Part shown: positions 45,184 through 53,289 of the stretch, piece after piece | Position numbering within the stretch: the first letter of the stretch is position 1 | Layout of the letters: the number at the start of each line of letters is the position of its first letter | NCBI RefSeq assembly: GCF_903645355.1 | Contig: NZ_CAHJXR010000002.1 | Coordinates: 124,001-188,000 of the forward strand | DNA: 64,000 nucleotides | Origin: Schaalia sp. Marseille-Q2122 | GTDB lineage: Bacteria; Actinomycetota; Actinomycetes; Actinomycetales; Actinomycetaceae | Reading direction: 5' to 3' | Notes under the pieces: generated by a model | Told to the model about the DNA's origin: nothing | Databases searched by the model: none | Seen by the model: only the letters and a program-made list of their open reading frames with translations | Program-made: the position numbers and the translations under genes

Positions 45184-46833
45184 GTGTCATTGCGCGCGCA
45201 CACCCTGGCAGCCGCGCTGCGTCTGGCAGCCGAAGAATCCGCCACCTTGCGCACCTTCATTGATGACCTCGACGGCTGGGATGGCAAAGACTGCGACACT
45301 GGAAGCAACGCCCATCACACCCTCGTTCACATGGCCGCCGCCCTCGAGGGCGCCACCGAGTACCTGTCCTTCGCCTCGGGCCTGGAACTCGCCATTGACG
45401 CAGGTATTACCTACGGCATGGGACACTGTGGTCAGCTTCTCAGCCTGCTCCTGTCCACCTGGCACCAGAGTATTGACGGGACTGACACCCTCCAACCCAT
45501 CCACATTCGCGCCATGCTCAGTGCCGACCCGCGCCGCGCCGCCAGCGGCCACATGGAGCTCTCCCCGGCAATCCTGGCCGTCCTCGATGACGCCCGCACT
45601 GAACTCAATGCCCTGGGGGCGACCCTGCCCGACGGCGAGGACCTCGTTAATCTTTTTGCGGCGCAAACCCAATTCGGCCTCATCGAAGCGACCTCCACGA
45701 CGACGGGCCGTATTGATCCGGGCGCCGCGATCCTCACGCTCCTGGCGACCTGCCTGGATAGTGCGGCGCGCGAGGATTACTCCCTGCTCGCGTCTTTTGC
45801 GCAGATGCTGGGCGATCTGGCAGCCTCCCCAAGCTCTCGGCCACCGCGTCCCGCTGTCCCTCATGAGCAGCGTGCCTTCACTGTTGACCTCGTGCTCTCT
45901 GGAGCGCACTCCGATGCTCAAGCCCTCTCAGAGCGACTGACCCTGCTGGGGGCCGCGCACTCCTACGTGGGGCGCGCTGACTTTTTTGGTTTGGGGGAGT
46001 GGCGTTTCCATATTGATACCTCCGCGCCTCTGGCTGCCCACCCGCGCACGGCAAATGTGCGGGCATTTACCGTCGCGGATGCGCGCCCCAATGAACTCAT
46101 CGGTGTGGACACGCTCTCCGACGGCGTCACTCACCGCGGTGTGCGTCTGCTGGAACGCCGCCCTCTCAAGCGGGTTGAACGGGCGCATGTCATCGCCATG
46201 ACGCAGGCTCCGGGGCTTGTTGAATACCTCGCGCAGGCCGGCGCCATCGTTGTCCTCACGCCCACGGTGGATGACGTGCCGATGATTGCCGCACTCGCCA
46301 GCGCCTCCTCAACGGGGGTGAGCCTTCTCCTGCCCTATGACGAGGCCAGCGCCGAGCTCGCCAACGCCGTGTGCGCCTACGCTGAGCGTCGCCGCAGCCC
46401 GCAGTCCGCCGCCCCTCACCCCGGGAGCGACGTCGCCGAAGGGAACGTCGCGCCGCGCATTATTGCGGGGGACAGCCGCTCGGACCTCGTTGCTCTCGCC
46501 CTCGCCCAAGCCTGCGGCACGATCTTCGTCCCCCAACCCGGCGGTCCGCAGGTCGGAGCGCAGGTGGAGTCCCTCCTACGTGAGGCCCAGCAGCACGCCC
46601 TCGTCTCGCAGCGCACGGTCCTCCTTTCCTCCCATTCCGCCCACGAGGTCGTCGCCGCCGTCGACGAGATCGGCGCCATGGAACCGCGCCAGTGGCGCAT
46701 CCTTATTGGCAGCCACGAGGGGACGAATGTCGTCGCCCTCGTCAACCAGCTGCTCTCCCCCCGAGTGGGCGCCGTCCTTGACGTCATCGACGGGGGATTC
46801 ACCGCAGAAAGCCAGCTTCAGGGCCTGCTGTGA
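45184..46833 (+). CDS. DAK2-domain protein (FakA/YloV-like), with altered active-site loops
   Basis: A 549-residue protein in the place of the fatty-acid kinase FakA/YloV. The DAK2 metal/ATP loop is visible near residues 35-43 as 'DCDTGSN' (usually DGDTGTN). The following loop, normally 'ARGNSG', reads 'GMGHCGQLLS', and the later 'DAGG' loop reads 'DPGAA'. A large middle/C-terminal region of the FakA type follows. So the position and overall plan fit FakA, but the loops are changed. It overlaps recG by four bases (GTGA). Either a diverged kinase or a non-catalytic relative. Confidence 0.7.
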   Translation: MSLRAHTLAAALRLAAEESATLRTFIDDLDGWDGKDCDTGSNAHHTLVHMAAALEGATEYLSFASGLELAIDAGITYGMGHCGQLLSLLLSTWHQSIDGTDTLQPIHIRAMLSADPRRAASGHMELSPAILAVLDDARTELNALGATLPDGEDLVNLFAAQTQFGLIEATSTTTGRIDPGAAILTLLATCLDSAAREDYSLLASFAQMLGDLAASPSSRPPRPAVPHEQRAFTVDLVLSGAHSDAQALSERLTLLGAAHSYVGRADFFGLGEWRFHIDTSAPLAAHPRTANVRAFTVADARPNELIGVDTLSDGVTHRGVRLLERRPLKRVERAHVIAMTQAPGLVEYLAQAGAIVVLTPTVDDVPMIAALASASSTGVSLLLPYDEASAELANAVCAYAERRRSPQSAAPHPGSDVAEGNVAPRIIAGDSRSDLVALALAQACGTIFVPQPGGPQVGAQVESLLREAQQHALVSQRTVLLSSHSAHEVVAAVDEIGAMEPRQWRILIGSHEGTNVVALVNQLLSPRVGAVLDVIDGGFTAESQLQGLL

Positions 46834-49133
46834 ATGTTCTCGACACGCCGCTGAATCTGCGCCTCCCCGCCGCCGTCGCTAAGAAATGCCGGGCTGCCGG
46901 GCTGCGCACCGTGGGAGACTTGCTGCATCACGCGCCGCGCCGCTATTACCACTGGGGCACCCTGACGGCTATGCGTTCCCTGCACCCGGGCGAGGATGTC
47001 AGTATTCTGGCGCGGGTCGTCTCCTCCACCCTGATTGCCAACCGTAATCGGGCAGGCGTGCGCCTGGAAGTCACACTCACCGACGGCTTTGACCAGATGA
47101 CGGCCACCTTCTTCGGCGCCAATCAGTACAAGCTCATTCCCCACCAGCGTCTCCTCACCCCCGGCTCCACGCACCTCTTTGCCGGGAAGATCGGCGCCTA
47201 CCGTGGTCGCCTGCAACTCACCCACCCCCAGTTTGAAGAGGCTATCGACGGCGATGAAGAGGCGGCGCGTGCCCGACAGGAGCGCCCGATTCCGATTTAC
47301 CCCCTGGGGAAGGGCTTGACGCCCTGGGTGCTCAGCCGTGCGGTGGGCATGATCCTCGATGAGCTGGACGACGAGCAGATCCCAGACCTTGTCCCCGAGG
47401 AGATTCGCTCCGAGCATGATCTGCTCAGCCGCGCCCAGGCCTTGCGGCAGCTCCATCAGCCGGCCAGGGATGAAGACTACCAGGCTGCCAAACGCACCCT
47501 GGCCTGGCAAGAGGCCTTCGTGTTGCAGGCTGCCCTCGCCTACCGGCGGCGCACTCAGGAAGGCGACGAGGCTCCCGCCTGCCCGGCTGAAGGGGAGGGG
47601 AGTCGTGAGCTCCTCGCGCAGTTGCGTGCCCACCTGCCCTTCGCTCTCACGCCCTCCCAGGAGGACGCTTGGGAGCAGATCCGTGCTGATCTGGGGAAGC
47701 GCGCGCCCATGATGCGCCTGCTCCAAGGAGATGTTGGCTCGGGCAAGACCGTCATCGCCCTGCTGGCATTGGCCCAGGTCGTGGGCGCTGGTCATCAGGG
47801 GGCGCTCATGGTGCCCACGGAAGTGCTCGCCGAGCAGCACGCCGTGTCCTTGCGCGCTCTTCTGCCTCCCGAGTGTGACCTGACCATTGAGGTGTTGACG
47901 GGCGCGACGGCCCCTCGGGAGCGCGCGCGGATTCAGCAGGCCATGAGTGAGGGGGTGCCCATGATCGTGGTAGGCACTCACGCTCTGATTCAAGACAGCG
48001 TGGACTTTGCTGATCTGGCGCTCGTCATTGTCGATGAGCAGCACCGTTTCGGGGTAGCGCAGCGCGATCGCCTGCGGGAGCGCAGCCGCCAACGCGTCGG
48101 CGGCGACGCCGCCACCGCCGGGCCGCTGACCCCCCATCAATGTGTCATGACCGCCACCCCCATCCCCCGCACCATTGCGATGACGGTCTTTGGTGACCTG
48201 GAGGAAACCCGCATGATGGGCCTGCCGCCGGGGCGCACTCCTGTGGCAACGCACCTGGTGAGCGCCGAGAACACCCCGTGGTTGGAGCGCCTGTGGGCGC
48301 GTGCCCGTGAAGAAATTGACGCGGGAGGGCGCGTGTACGTGGTTTGCCCGCGTATTGACGCTGACGCGCCGGGTACCGCCTGCGCTGACGGTGACATTGG
48401 GGGCAGTGGGGATGAGTTCGTCAGTAATGTGGACGCCGAGGATGCCCTCTTTGACAGTGACGCCCTGGAGGAGGGCGCAGGAGTTGCGGACGCGCGCGCC
48501 CCGCAGCCTCCTCTCGCCGCCGTCATGGAGATGGCTCCCATGCTCGGCGCGCACCCCGCTTTGACGGGCGTGCCTCTGGGGACGCTGACGTCACGCACGC
48601 CCTCGGAAGAGAAAGTCGCCACCCTTGAGGCTTTCGCCTGCGGCACCGTCCCCCTACTGGTGGCGACAACCGTCATTGAGGTGGGCGTGAATGTCCCCGA
48701 AGCGACGATGATGATCATTCTTGATGCGCAGCAATTTGGCCTCTCGCAACTTCACCAGCTGCGCGGCCGCGTGGGCCGCTCTCACACGCCCTCCATCTGT
48801 GTGGCCGTCCACCGTGCGGGCTTGTCCCCGCAGAGCATGGCTCGACTGGAGGCCTTCGCGCAGACCACGGATGGTTTCGAGTTGGCTCGTGCGGACCTCA
48901 AACTTCGTCGCGAAGGAGACGTCCTCGGCGCTGGGCAAAGCGGGCGAGCCTCTGGCCTGCGTTTCCTGTCTGTCCTTCGTGACGAGGAGATCATTAGCCA
49001 GGCCCGCGCCGCCGCCCTCGCCTGCCTCAGTGGCAGCAGTAGCGCCACAGAATCCCTCAAGCGATATCCCGCTCTGCACCGAGAGGTCACTGTGATGCTT
49101 TCCGACGAGGCTGCGTGGATGGAACGGGTCTAG
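46830..49133 (+). CDS. recG: ATP-dependent DNA helicase RecG
   Basis: A 767-residue helicase that reverses stalled forks and moves branched DNA. N-terminal wedge/OB domain ('VSILARVVSSTLIANRNRAGVRLEVTLTDG'-type strand), then Walker A 'GDVGSGKT', 'IVDEQHRFGV' (DExH-type), 'TATPIPRT', and the C-terminal helicase part with 'TTVIEVGVNVPEATMM' and 'QLHQLRGRVGRS'. GTG start at 46830. It has an insertion of ~45 residues between the helicase lobes (48,360-48,540). Complete. Confidence 0.96.
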   Translation: MNVLDTPLNLRLPAAVAKKCRAAGLRTVGDLLHHAPRRYYHWGTLTAMRSLHPGEDVSILARVVSSTLIANRNRAGVRLEVTLTDGFDQMTATFFGANQYKLIPHQRLLTPGSTHLFAGKIGAYRGRLQLTHPQFEEAIDGDEEAARARQERPIPIYPLGKGLTPWVLSRAVGMILDELDDEQIPDLVPEEIRSEHDLLSRAQALRQLHQPARDEDYQAAKRTLAWQEAFVLQAALAYRRRTQEGDEAPACPAEGEGSRELLAQLRAHLPFALTPSQEDAWEQIRADLGKRAPMMRLLQGDVGSGKTVIALLALAQVVGAGHQGALMVPTEVLAEQHAVSLRALLPPECDLTIEVLTGATAPRERARIQQAMSEGVPMIVVGTHALIQDSVDFADLALVIVDEQHRFGVAQRDRLRERSRQRVGGDAATAGPLTPHQCVMTATPIPRTIAMTVFGDLEETRMMGLPPGRTPVATHLVSAENTPWLERLWARAREEIDAGGRVYVVCPRIDADAPGTACADGDIGGSGDEFVSNVDAEDALFDSDALEEGAGVADARAPQPPLAAVMEMAPMLGAHPALTGVPLGTLTSRTPSEEKVATLEAFACGTVPLLVATTVIEVGVNVPEATMMIILDAQQFGLSQLHQLRGRVGRSHTPSICVAVHRAGLSPQSMARLEAFAQTTDGFELARADLKLRREGDVLGAGQSGRASGLRFLSVLRDEEIISQARAAALACLSGSSSATESLKRYPALHREVTVMLSDEAAWMERV

Positions 49134-49151
49134 AACGCCTACCATGAGGGC

Positions 49152-49784
49152 ATGACCCGAATTGTTGCTGGACGCGCGGGTGGGCGCCCGCTGAAAGTGC
49201 CCGCGAAGGGCACGCGCCCGACCTCTGAACGTGTGCGTGAGGCCCTTTTCTCCCGGCTCGACCACATGGGCATCCTCACGGGGGCGGCCGTCCTCGACCT
49301 GTATGCGGGCAGCGGCGCGCTGGGAATGGAAGCCCTTTCACGAGGCGCCCGCCGCGCCACCTTCGTGGAAAAGTCGCGTCCGGCGACCACCATTATTAAG
49401 TCCAACCTCCACGCAACAGATCTGGCCGCCCTCGGTAGCGTGGTCTGCGCCGATGTGAGCACCTACATCACCCACAAAGAAGGCGCCTCCCTCAGTGGCG
49501 ACTACGACGTCATCTTCATTGACCCGCCCTATGACATGGCGGCAACTGATCTCAATAAGGTACTTGCTCACCTTGGCCCGTGGATGCATCCCGACACCCT
49601 CGTCATTGTTGAGGCCTCCTCACGCGCCCCCGAACCCGCATGGCCCACCGATCTCGTTCTCGAAGAACGCCGCGCTTATGGCGAAACCATCATGTGGTTC
49701 GCCGGGCCGCCCGTGCTTGCCAGCGACGACGCGGAAAACACCTCACACGATGATGTCGCAGCCGCCGAAAAGACGGAGGAATGA
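49152..49784 (+). CDS. rsmD: 16S rRNA (guanine966-N2)-methyltransferase RsmD
   Basis: A 210-residue methyltransferase for G966 of 16S rRNA. 'RIVAGRAGGRPLKVP' and 'TRPTSERVREALF' open the protein, motif I is 'VLDLYAGSGALGMEALSRGA', and the catalytic 'DPPYD' lies near residue 125. It starts 18 bases after recG and overlaps coaD by four bases. The length is normal. Confidence 0.95.
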   Translation: MTRIVAGRAGGRPLKVPAKGTRPTSERVREALFSRLDHMGILTGAAVLDLYAGSGALGMEALSRGARRATFVEKSRPATTIIKSNLHATDLAALGSVVCADVSTYITHKEGASLSGDYDVIFIDPPYDMAATDLNKVLAHLGPWMHPDTLVIVEASSRAPEPAWPTDLVLEERRAYGETIMWFAGPPVLASDDAENTSHDDVAAAEKTEE

Positions 49785-50320
49785 GCAACATGAGCGGACT
49801 TTGTGAAGAAGCCCGGGGCAAGGTCTCACCTCGGCGAGCCGTATTCCCAGGCTCCTTTGACCCCTTCACCCTGGGCCACTACGACCTCGTCGCCCGCGCG
49901 GGCGTCCTCGTCGACGAACTCATCGTCGCCGTCGGCGTCAACCACGCGAAAACGCCGCTCTACTCGCCCGAAGAGCGCCGGGATATGATCCTGCGCGCCA
50001 CCGCCGACCTGCCCCACGTGCGGGTCGAGATCATGCGCACGCCCCTCGTGGACTTCTGCGCCAAACACGCCACCGCCCTCGTCATCAAAGGCGTGCGCGA
50101 CGCTGCTGATGCCGCCAATGAGGCCACCCAAGCGACCATCAACCGCGAGCTTGGCGGCGTCGAAACGATCTTCCTTCCCACTCGCCCGGAACTCGCGCAC
50201 GTCTCCTCATCGGTGGTACGCGAATTATTGCGATGGGGAATGGACCATTCACGGTATGTTCCTGCCGAAGTCGCAGCATTCATACGGGACAATAGAGGTG
50301 GACAATCAGGCGGCCACTGA
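49781..50320 (+). CDS. coaD: pantetheine-phosphate adenylyltransferase
   Basis: CoaD makes dephospho-CoA from 4'-phosphopantetheine and ATP. The nucleotidyltransferase motif is 'FPGSFDPFTLGHYDLV' (T/HxGH-type) near residue 22. 'FLPTRPELAHVSSSVVRELL' near residue 130 contains the ISSS/T-like ATP site. The 179-residue length includes a ~17-residue N-terminal extension; the start at 49781 overlaps rsmD by four bases and a later in-frame ATG at 49790 is possible. Confidence 0.95.
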   Translation: MSNMSGLCEEARGKVSPRRAVFPGSFDPFTLGHYDLVARAGVLVDELIVAVGVNHAKTPLYSPEERRDMILRATADLPHVRVEIMRTPLVDFCAKHATALVIKGVRDAADAANEATQATINRELGGVETIFLPTRPELAHVSSSVVRELLRWGMDHSRYVPAEVAAFIRDNRGGQSGGH

Positions 50321-50347
50321 CCAGCAGCACACTCCGGGGAGGACACC

Positions 50348-51082
50348 ATGACAGACAGCGTTGAGAACACCGACACCTACGAACATGCCTCCACCTACGA
50401 GGACGCACAATGGGAAGAGCAGGCCGTCTACGGCCCCTCCACGGTGATCGCCATCTTGGATCAGATTGAAGATCTTGTTGAAGAGGCGCGCGCCGTTCCC
50501 CTGTCAGCCTCCGTCATGGTGAATAAGGCTGAACTCATTGACCTTCTCGAACAGGCTCGCGAGGCCCTGCCCGAAGACCTCGTTGCCGCTGACGCCGTTG
50601 TTGCCGACGCTGACGCGGTGCTCGGCCGCGCCGACTCCGCCGCAGAAGTGACCATCGCTGAAGCAAATTCGCGTGCCCGCGCCACCATTGATGAGGCCCG
50701 CGAGAAAGCCCAGCAGCTGGTCGGTGACGCCGGCGAACGCGCCGAACGTATGGTGGAACGCGCGCAGGAGGACGCCGAGGCGACCATCGCCCAGGCTCGC
50801 GCGGAAGCCGAGGCGATCCTCACCGACGCAAATGCTCAAGCCGAGCGCCTCATCGCCTCGGAAAACATCAGCCAGCTCGCCCAGGAGCGTGCCCGCGAGA
50901 TCGTCGCGGAGGCACGCCACCAGGAGGCCCAGTTGCGTCGAGGAGCCGATGAGTATGCGGCGAAGAGTTTGACGGAACTGTCCCAACTTCTCCATGATCT
51001 TCAGCGGCGCACTGACGCCGGACGCCGAGCCATTGCCGAAAGAAGCGGCATCGACCGAACGGATATCAGCATCGATGAGTGA
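50348..51082 (+). CDS. DivIVA-like coiled-coil protein
   Basis: A 244-residue protein rich in Ala, Glu and Arg with heptad-like coiled coil over most of its length ('VTIAEANSRARATIDEAREKAQQLVGDAGERAERMVERA' style repeats). The N-terminal part around residue 30-45 ('YGPSTVIAILDQIEDLVEEAR') is a membrane-targeting-like start. Proteins of this type beside coaD and rnc, e.g. mycobacterial SepIVA, act in cell division or envelope growth. GGAGG precedes the start. It overlaps yceD by eight bases. Confidence 0.78.
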   Translation: MTDSVENTDTYEHASTYEDAQWEEQAVYGPSTVIAILDQIEDLVEEARAVPLSASVMVNKAELIDLLEQAREALPEDLVAADAVVADADAVLGRADSAAEVTIAEANSRARATIDEAREKAQQLVGDAGERAERMVERAQEDAEATIAQARAEAEAILTDANAQAERLIASENISQLAQERAREIVAEARHQEAQLRRGADEYAAKSLTELSQLLHDLQRRTDAGRRAIAERSGIDRTDISIDE

Positions 51083-51674
51083 TTCCCTGCACCTGTCCCT
51101 AGTGGAGCTGCCCCGCCAGCTCGGATCCACCCTCACTCGGGAACTCACCTGGGTGGTTCCCGAGGATTGTGGCACCTCCTCCATGAGGGTTGAACCCGGC
51201 ACCGAGCTGCCCATCGATGTCACCTTGACCTCCGTTGACGACGGCGTCCTTGTCCAGCTTTCCACCGACATTGAATTGCTTGGTGAATGTGTGCGTTGCC
51301 TTGATCCGGTCCGTCGTGAACACGCCATCGACACAGCAGAAGTCTTTTTCGAGCCTGAAGCGGCGGCGCGTTTCGCGGCAGAAGCGGGCGAGGATGAAGA
51401 AGCTGACGACCTGCTGGTCATTGATCGTCGGAACAGTATCGATATTGAGCCCCTCTTGAGGGACTCGATCATCACTCTCGTTGACGAGCGTCCCCTGTGC
51501 TCTGAGGATTGCGAGGGCCTGTGCCAAGATTGCGGGGAACGGTGGGCTGATTTGCCTGAGGATCACGCTCACGAGGTGATCGACCCCCGTCTGGCGGGCC
51601 TGGCAGCCCTCCTGGATTCGGGCCTTCTTCGTGACGGGGACTCCAGTGATCAGACCGAGGGTGAGGCCCGCTAG
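51075..51674 (+). CDS. YceD/DUF177-family protein
   Basis: A 199-residue YceD-like protein implicated in ribosome/23S rRNA-related functions in other bacteria. The four-cysteine pattern is present: 'CVRCLDPV' and 'PLCSEDCEGLCQDCG'. It overlaps the coiled-coil gene and abuts rnc. In many genomes rpmF (L32) follows yceD; no rpmF is present here. Confidence 0.85.
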   Translation: MSDSLHLSLVELPRQLGSTLTRELTWVVPEDCGTSSMRVEPGTELPIDVTLTSVDDGVLVQLSTDIELLGECVRCLDPVRREHAIDTAEVFFEPEAAARFAAEAGEDEEADDLLVIDRRNSIDIEPLLRDSIITLVDERPLCSEDCEGLCQDCGERWADLPEDHAHEVIDPRLAGLAALLDSGLLRDGDSSDQTEGEAR

Positions 51675-52408
51675 TGGCAAAACGCTCGAAACTTCCCCAA
51701 CCCCCTGCAGAAGACCTCAACGCCCTCATGGAAGTGTGGGGCGCGGATCTGCCTGAGGAGCTGCTCCGCCTTGCCCTCACGCATCGCTCGTATGCCAACG
51801 AGGCTGGCGGCTTGCCCAATAATGAGCGCCTCGAATTCCTTGGGGACTCGGTGCTGTCCATTGTTATCGCTGAGCGCCTCTTTCATGATTACCCCAAGTG
51901 CTCTGAGTCGGAACTGTCGAGGATGCGCGCGGCGACAGTGTCGCAAACCCCTCTGGCGCAGGCCGCCCGCACTCTCGGCTTGGGTGACTATATCTTCCTG
52001 GGGAAGGGGGAGCACCTCTCCGGTGGCCGCACGAAAGCCTCGATTCTTTCGGACACCTTCGAGGCATTGCTTGGCGCGACCTACCTCACCCACGGTTTCG
52101 AGGTTGCTCAAAGGGTGATCCTTACCCACCTGGCACCCATGCTTGATCAGGCCTTCGTGCGTGGTCAGACGCAGGATTGGAAGACGAGCCTTATTGAGTA
52201 CGCTCGCTCCCAGGGGTGGGGGGATGTTTCTTATGTGGTGACGGGCGATGGCCCCGACCATATGCGGACCTTCACCGCGCAGGTCTTCATTGAAGGCTGC
52301 GAGGGCGTGCAGGGGATGGCCCTGGATACATCCAAGAAACACGCTGAAAACCTCGCTGCCCGTGCAGCTTTGCTAGCGTTAGAGCCAGACTTTATTCGTC
52401 CCGAGTAG
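51674..52408 (+). CDS. rnc: ribonuclease III
   Basis: A 244-residue double-strand-specific RNase that processes rRNA and some mRNAs. The signature 'NNERLEFLGDSVLSIVIAERL' holds the catalytic acids, followed by 'SRMRAATVSQTPLAQAA', and the C-terminal double-stranded-RNA domain ends near 'KKHAENLAARAAL'. GTG start overlapping the yceD stop. Standard gene order, intact. Confidence 0.96.
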   Translation: MAKRSKLPQPPAEDLNALMEVWGADLPEELLRLALTHRSYANEAGGLPNNERLEFLGDSVLSIVIAERLFHDYPKCSESELSRMRAATVSQTPLAQAARTLGLGDYIFLGKGEHLSGGRTKASILSDTFEALLGATYLTHGFEVAQRVILTHLAPMLDQAFVRGQTQDWKTSLIEYARSQGWGDVSYVVTGDGPDHMRTFTAQVFIEGCEGVQGMALDTSKKHAENLAARAALLALEPDFIRPE

Positions 52409-52453
52409 CCCCCGAGGGCGCGGGTGTGTAATGAGAAGGGAGACATTCACTCC

Positions 52454-53086
52454 ATGACTAATATTCGTGTCATGATCGTTGACGATCATGAGATTGTCCG
52501 CCGAGGAATCGCTGAGATTGTCGATCGCGCTGATGGTCTGGAAGTTGTTGCCGAGGCTGGCACTGTCGCCGACGCCCTGCGCCGCGCTGACCTTGTCCGC
52601 CCCGACGTGATCCTTGTTGATCTGCAGCTTCCTGACGGCACCGGCATTGACATTATGGAAAAGCTTGGTCAAAGCCTGCCTGAGGTTTTGCCCATTGTCT
52701 TGACCTCCTTTGATGATGATGGCGCTCTGGCGGAGTCCCTCGAAAAGGGCGCGCGCGCCTACGTCCTCAAGACCGTGCGTGGGGCTGAGATCACTGACGT
52801 CATTAAGGCGGTGGCCGCAGGCCGCGTCCTGCTTGATGAGCGCACGGTGACGCGCCGTCGCGCTGACCATGATGATCCCACGGCTGATCTGACCCCCTCG
52901 GAGCGTAAGGTGCTTGACCTCATTGGTGATGGTCTGTCGAATCGTGAGATTGGTGAGAAGCTGGGTGTTGCGGAAAAGACCGTGAAGAACCACATCACCT
53001 CCTTGCTCTCGAAGATGGGTCTTCAGCGCCGCACGCAGGTTGCTGCGTGGGTGGCTGGCCAGCGAGCTGCAGCTTGGAGAAACTAA
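52454..53086 (+). CDS. NarL/LuxR-family response regulator
   Basis: A 210-residue response regulator. The receiver has 'DDHEIVRRG' at residues 10-18, the phosphorylation site Asp 56 in 'VILVDLQLP', Thr/Ser 'LTSFDDDGAL' and Lys 'YVLKTVRG'. A LuxR-type HTH follows ('LTPSERKVLDLIGDGLSNREIGEKLGVAEKTVKNH'-type). Start ATG 52454. A typical partner would be a HisKA_3 kinase; the only one in the window lies 4 kb away at 57059-58705 on the other strand, with the fucosidase gene between. Confidence 0.92.
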   Translation: MTNIRVMIVDDHEIVRRGIAEIVDRADGLEVVAEAGTVADALRRADLVRPDVILVDLQLPDGTGIDIMEKLGQSLPEVLPIVLTSFDDDGALAESLEKGARAYVLKTVRGAEITDVIKAVAAGRVLLDERTVTRRRADHDDPTADLTPSERKVLDLIGDGLSNREIGEKLGVAEKTVKNHITSLLSKMGLQRRTQVAAWVAGQRAAAWRN

Positions 53087-53100
53087 ATAGAACACTATTT

Positions 53101-53143
53101 AAATCGGGCTCTTCCTTCTGCGATAGAAGGAAGAGCCCGATTT
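53101..53143 (+). terminator. intrinsic terminator after the response regulator
   Basis: Perfect 19-bp stem (53101-53119 and 53125-53143) with a five-base loop, ending in a short T run. Confidence 0.85.
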
Positions 53144-53163
53144 CTGTGTGGGGTAATGAATAT

Positions 53164-53182
53164 TTGTCAGGTTGTCAGACAA
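53164..53182. promoter_or_regulatory. direct repeat/palindrome upstream of the fucosidase gene
   Basis: TTGTCAG occurs at 53164-53170 and again at 53172-53178, the second forming part of a small palindrome TTGTCAGACAA. It lies 108 bases before the fucosidase start and may be an operator. No promoter is clear. Confidence 0.35.
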
Positions 53183-53289
53183 AAATGCTTGAGAAACGAC
53201 TGGAAGAATGCCTAAAGTTTGATTACAGCTCTCAATGACGAGAGCTGAGGACACTGGCGTCCTCAATTTTCCTGAAAGGATAGCGATCG

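Noticed and set aside
46818-48554. Long open frame antisense to recG
   Set aside because: Same reason; the product shows no motif while recG on the plus strand has all helicase motifs.
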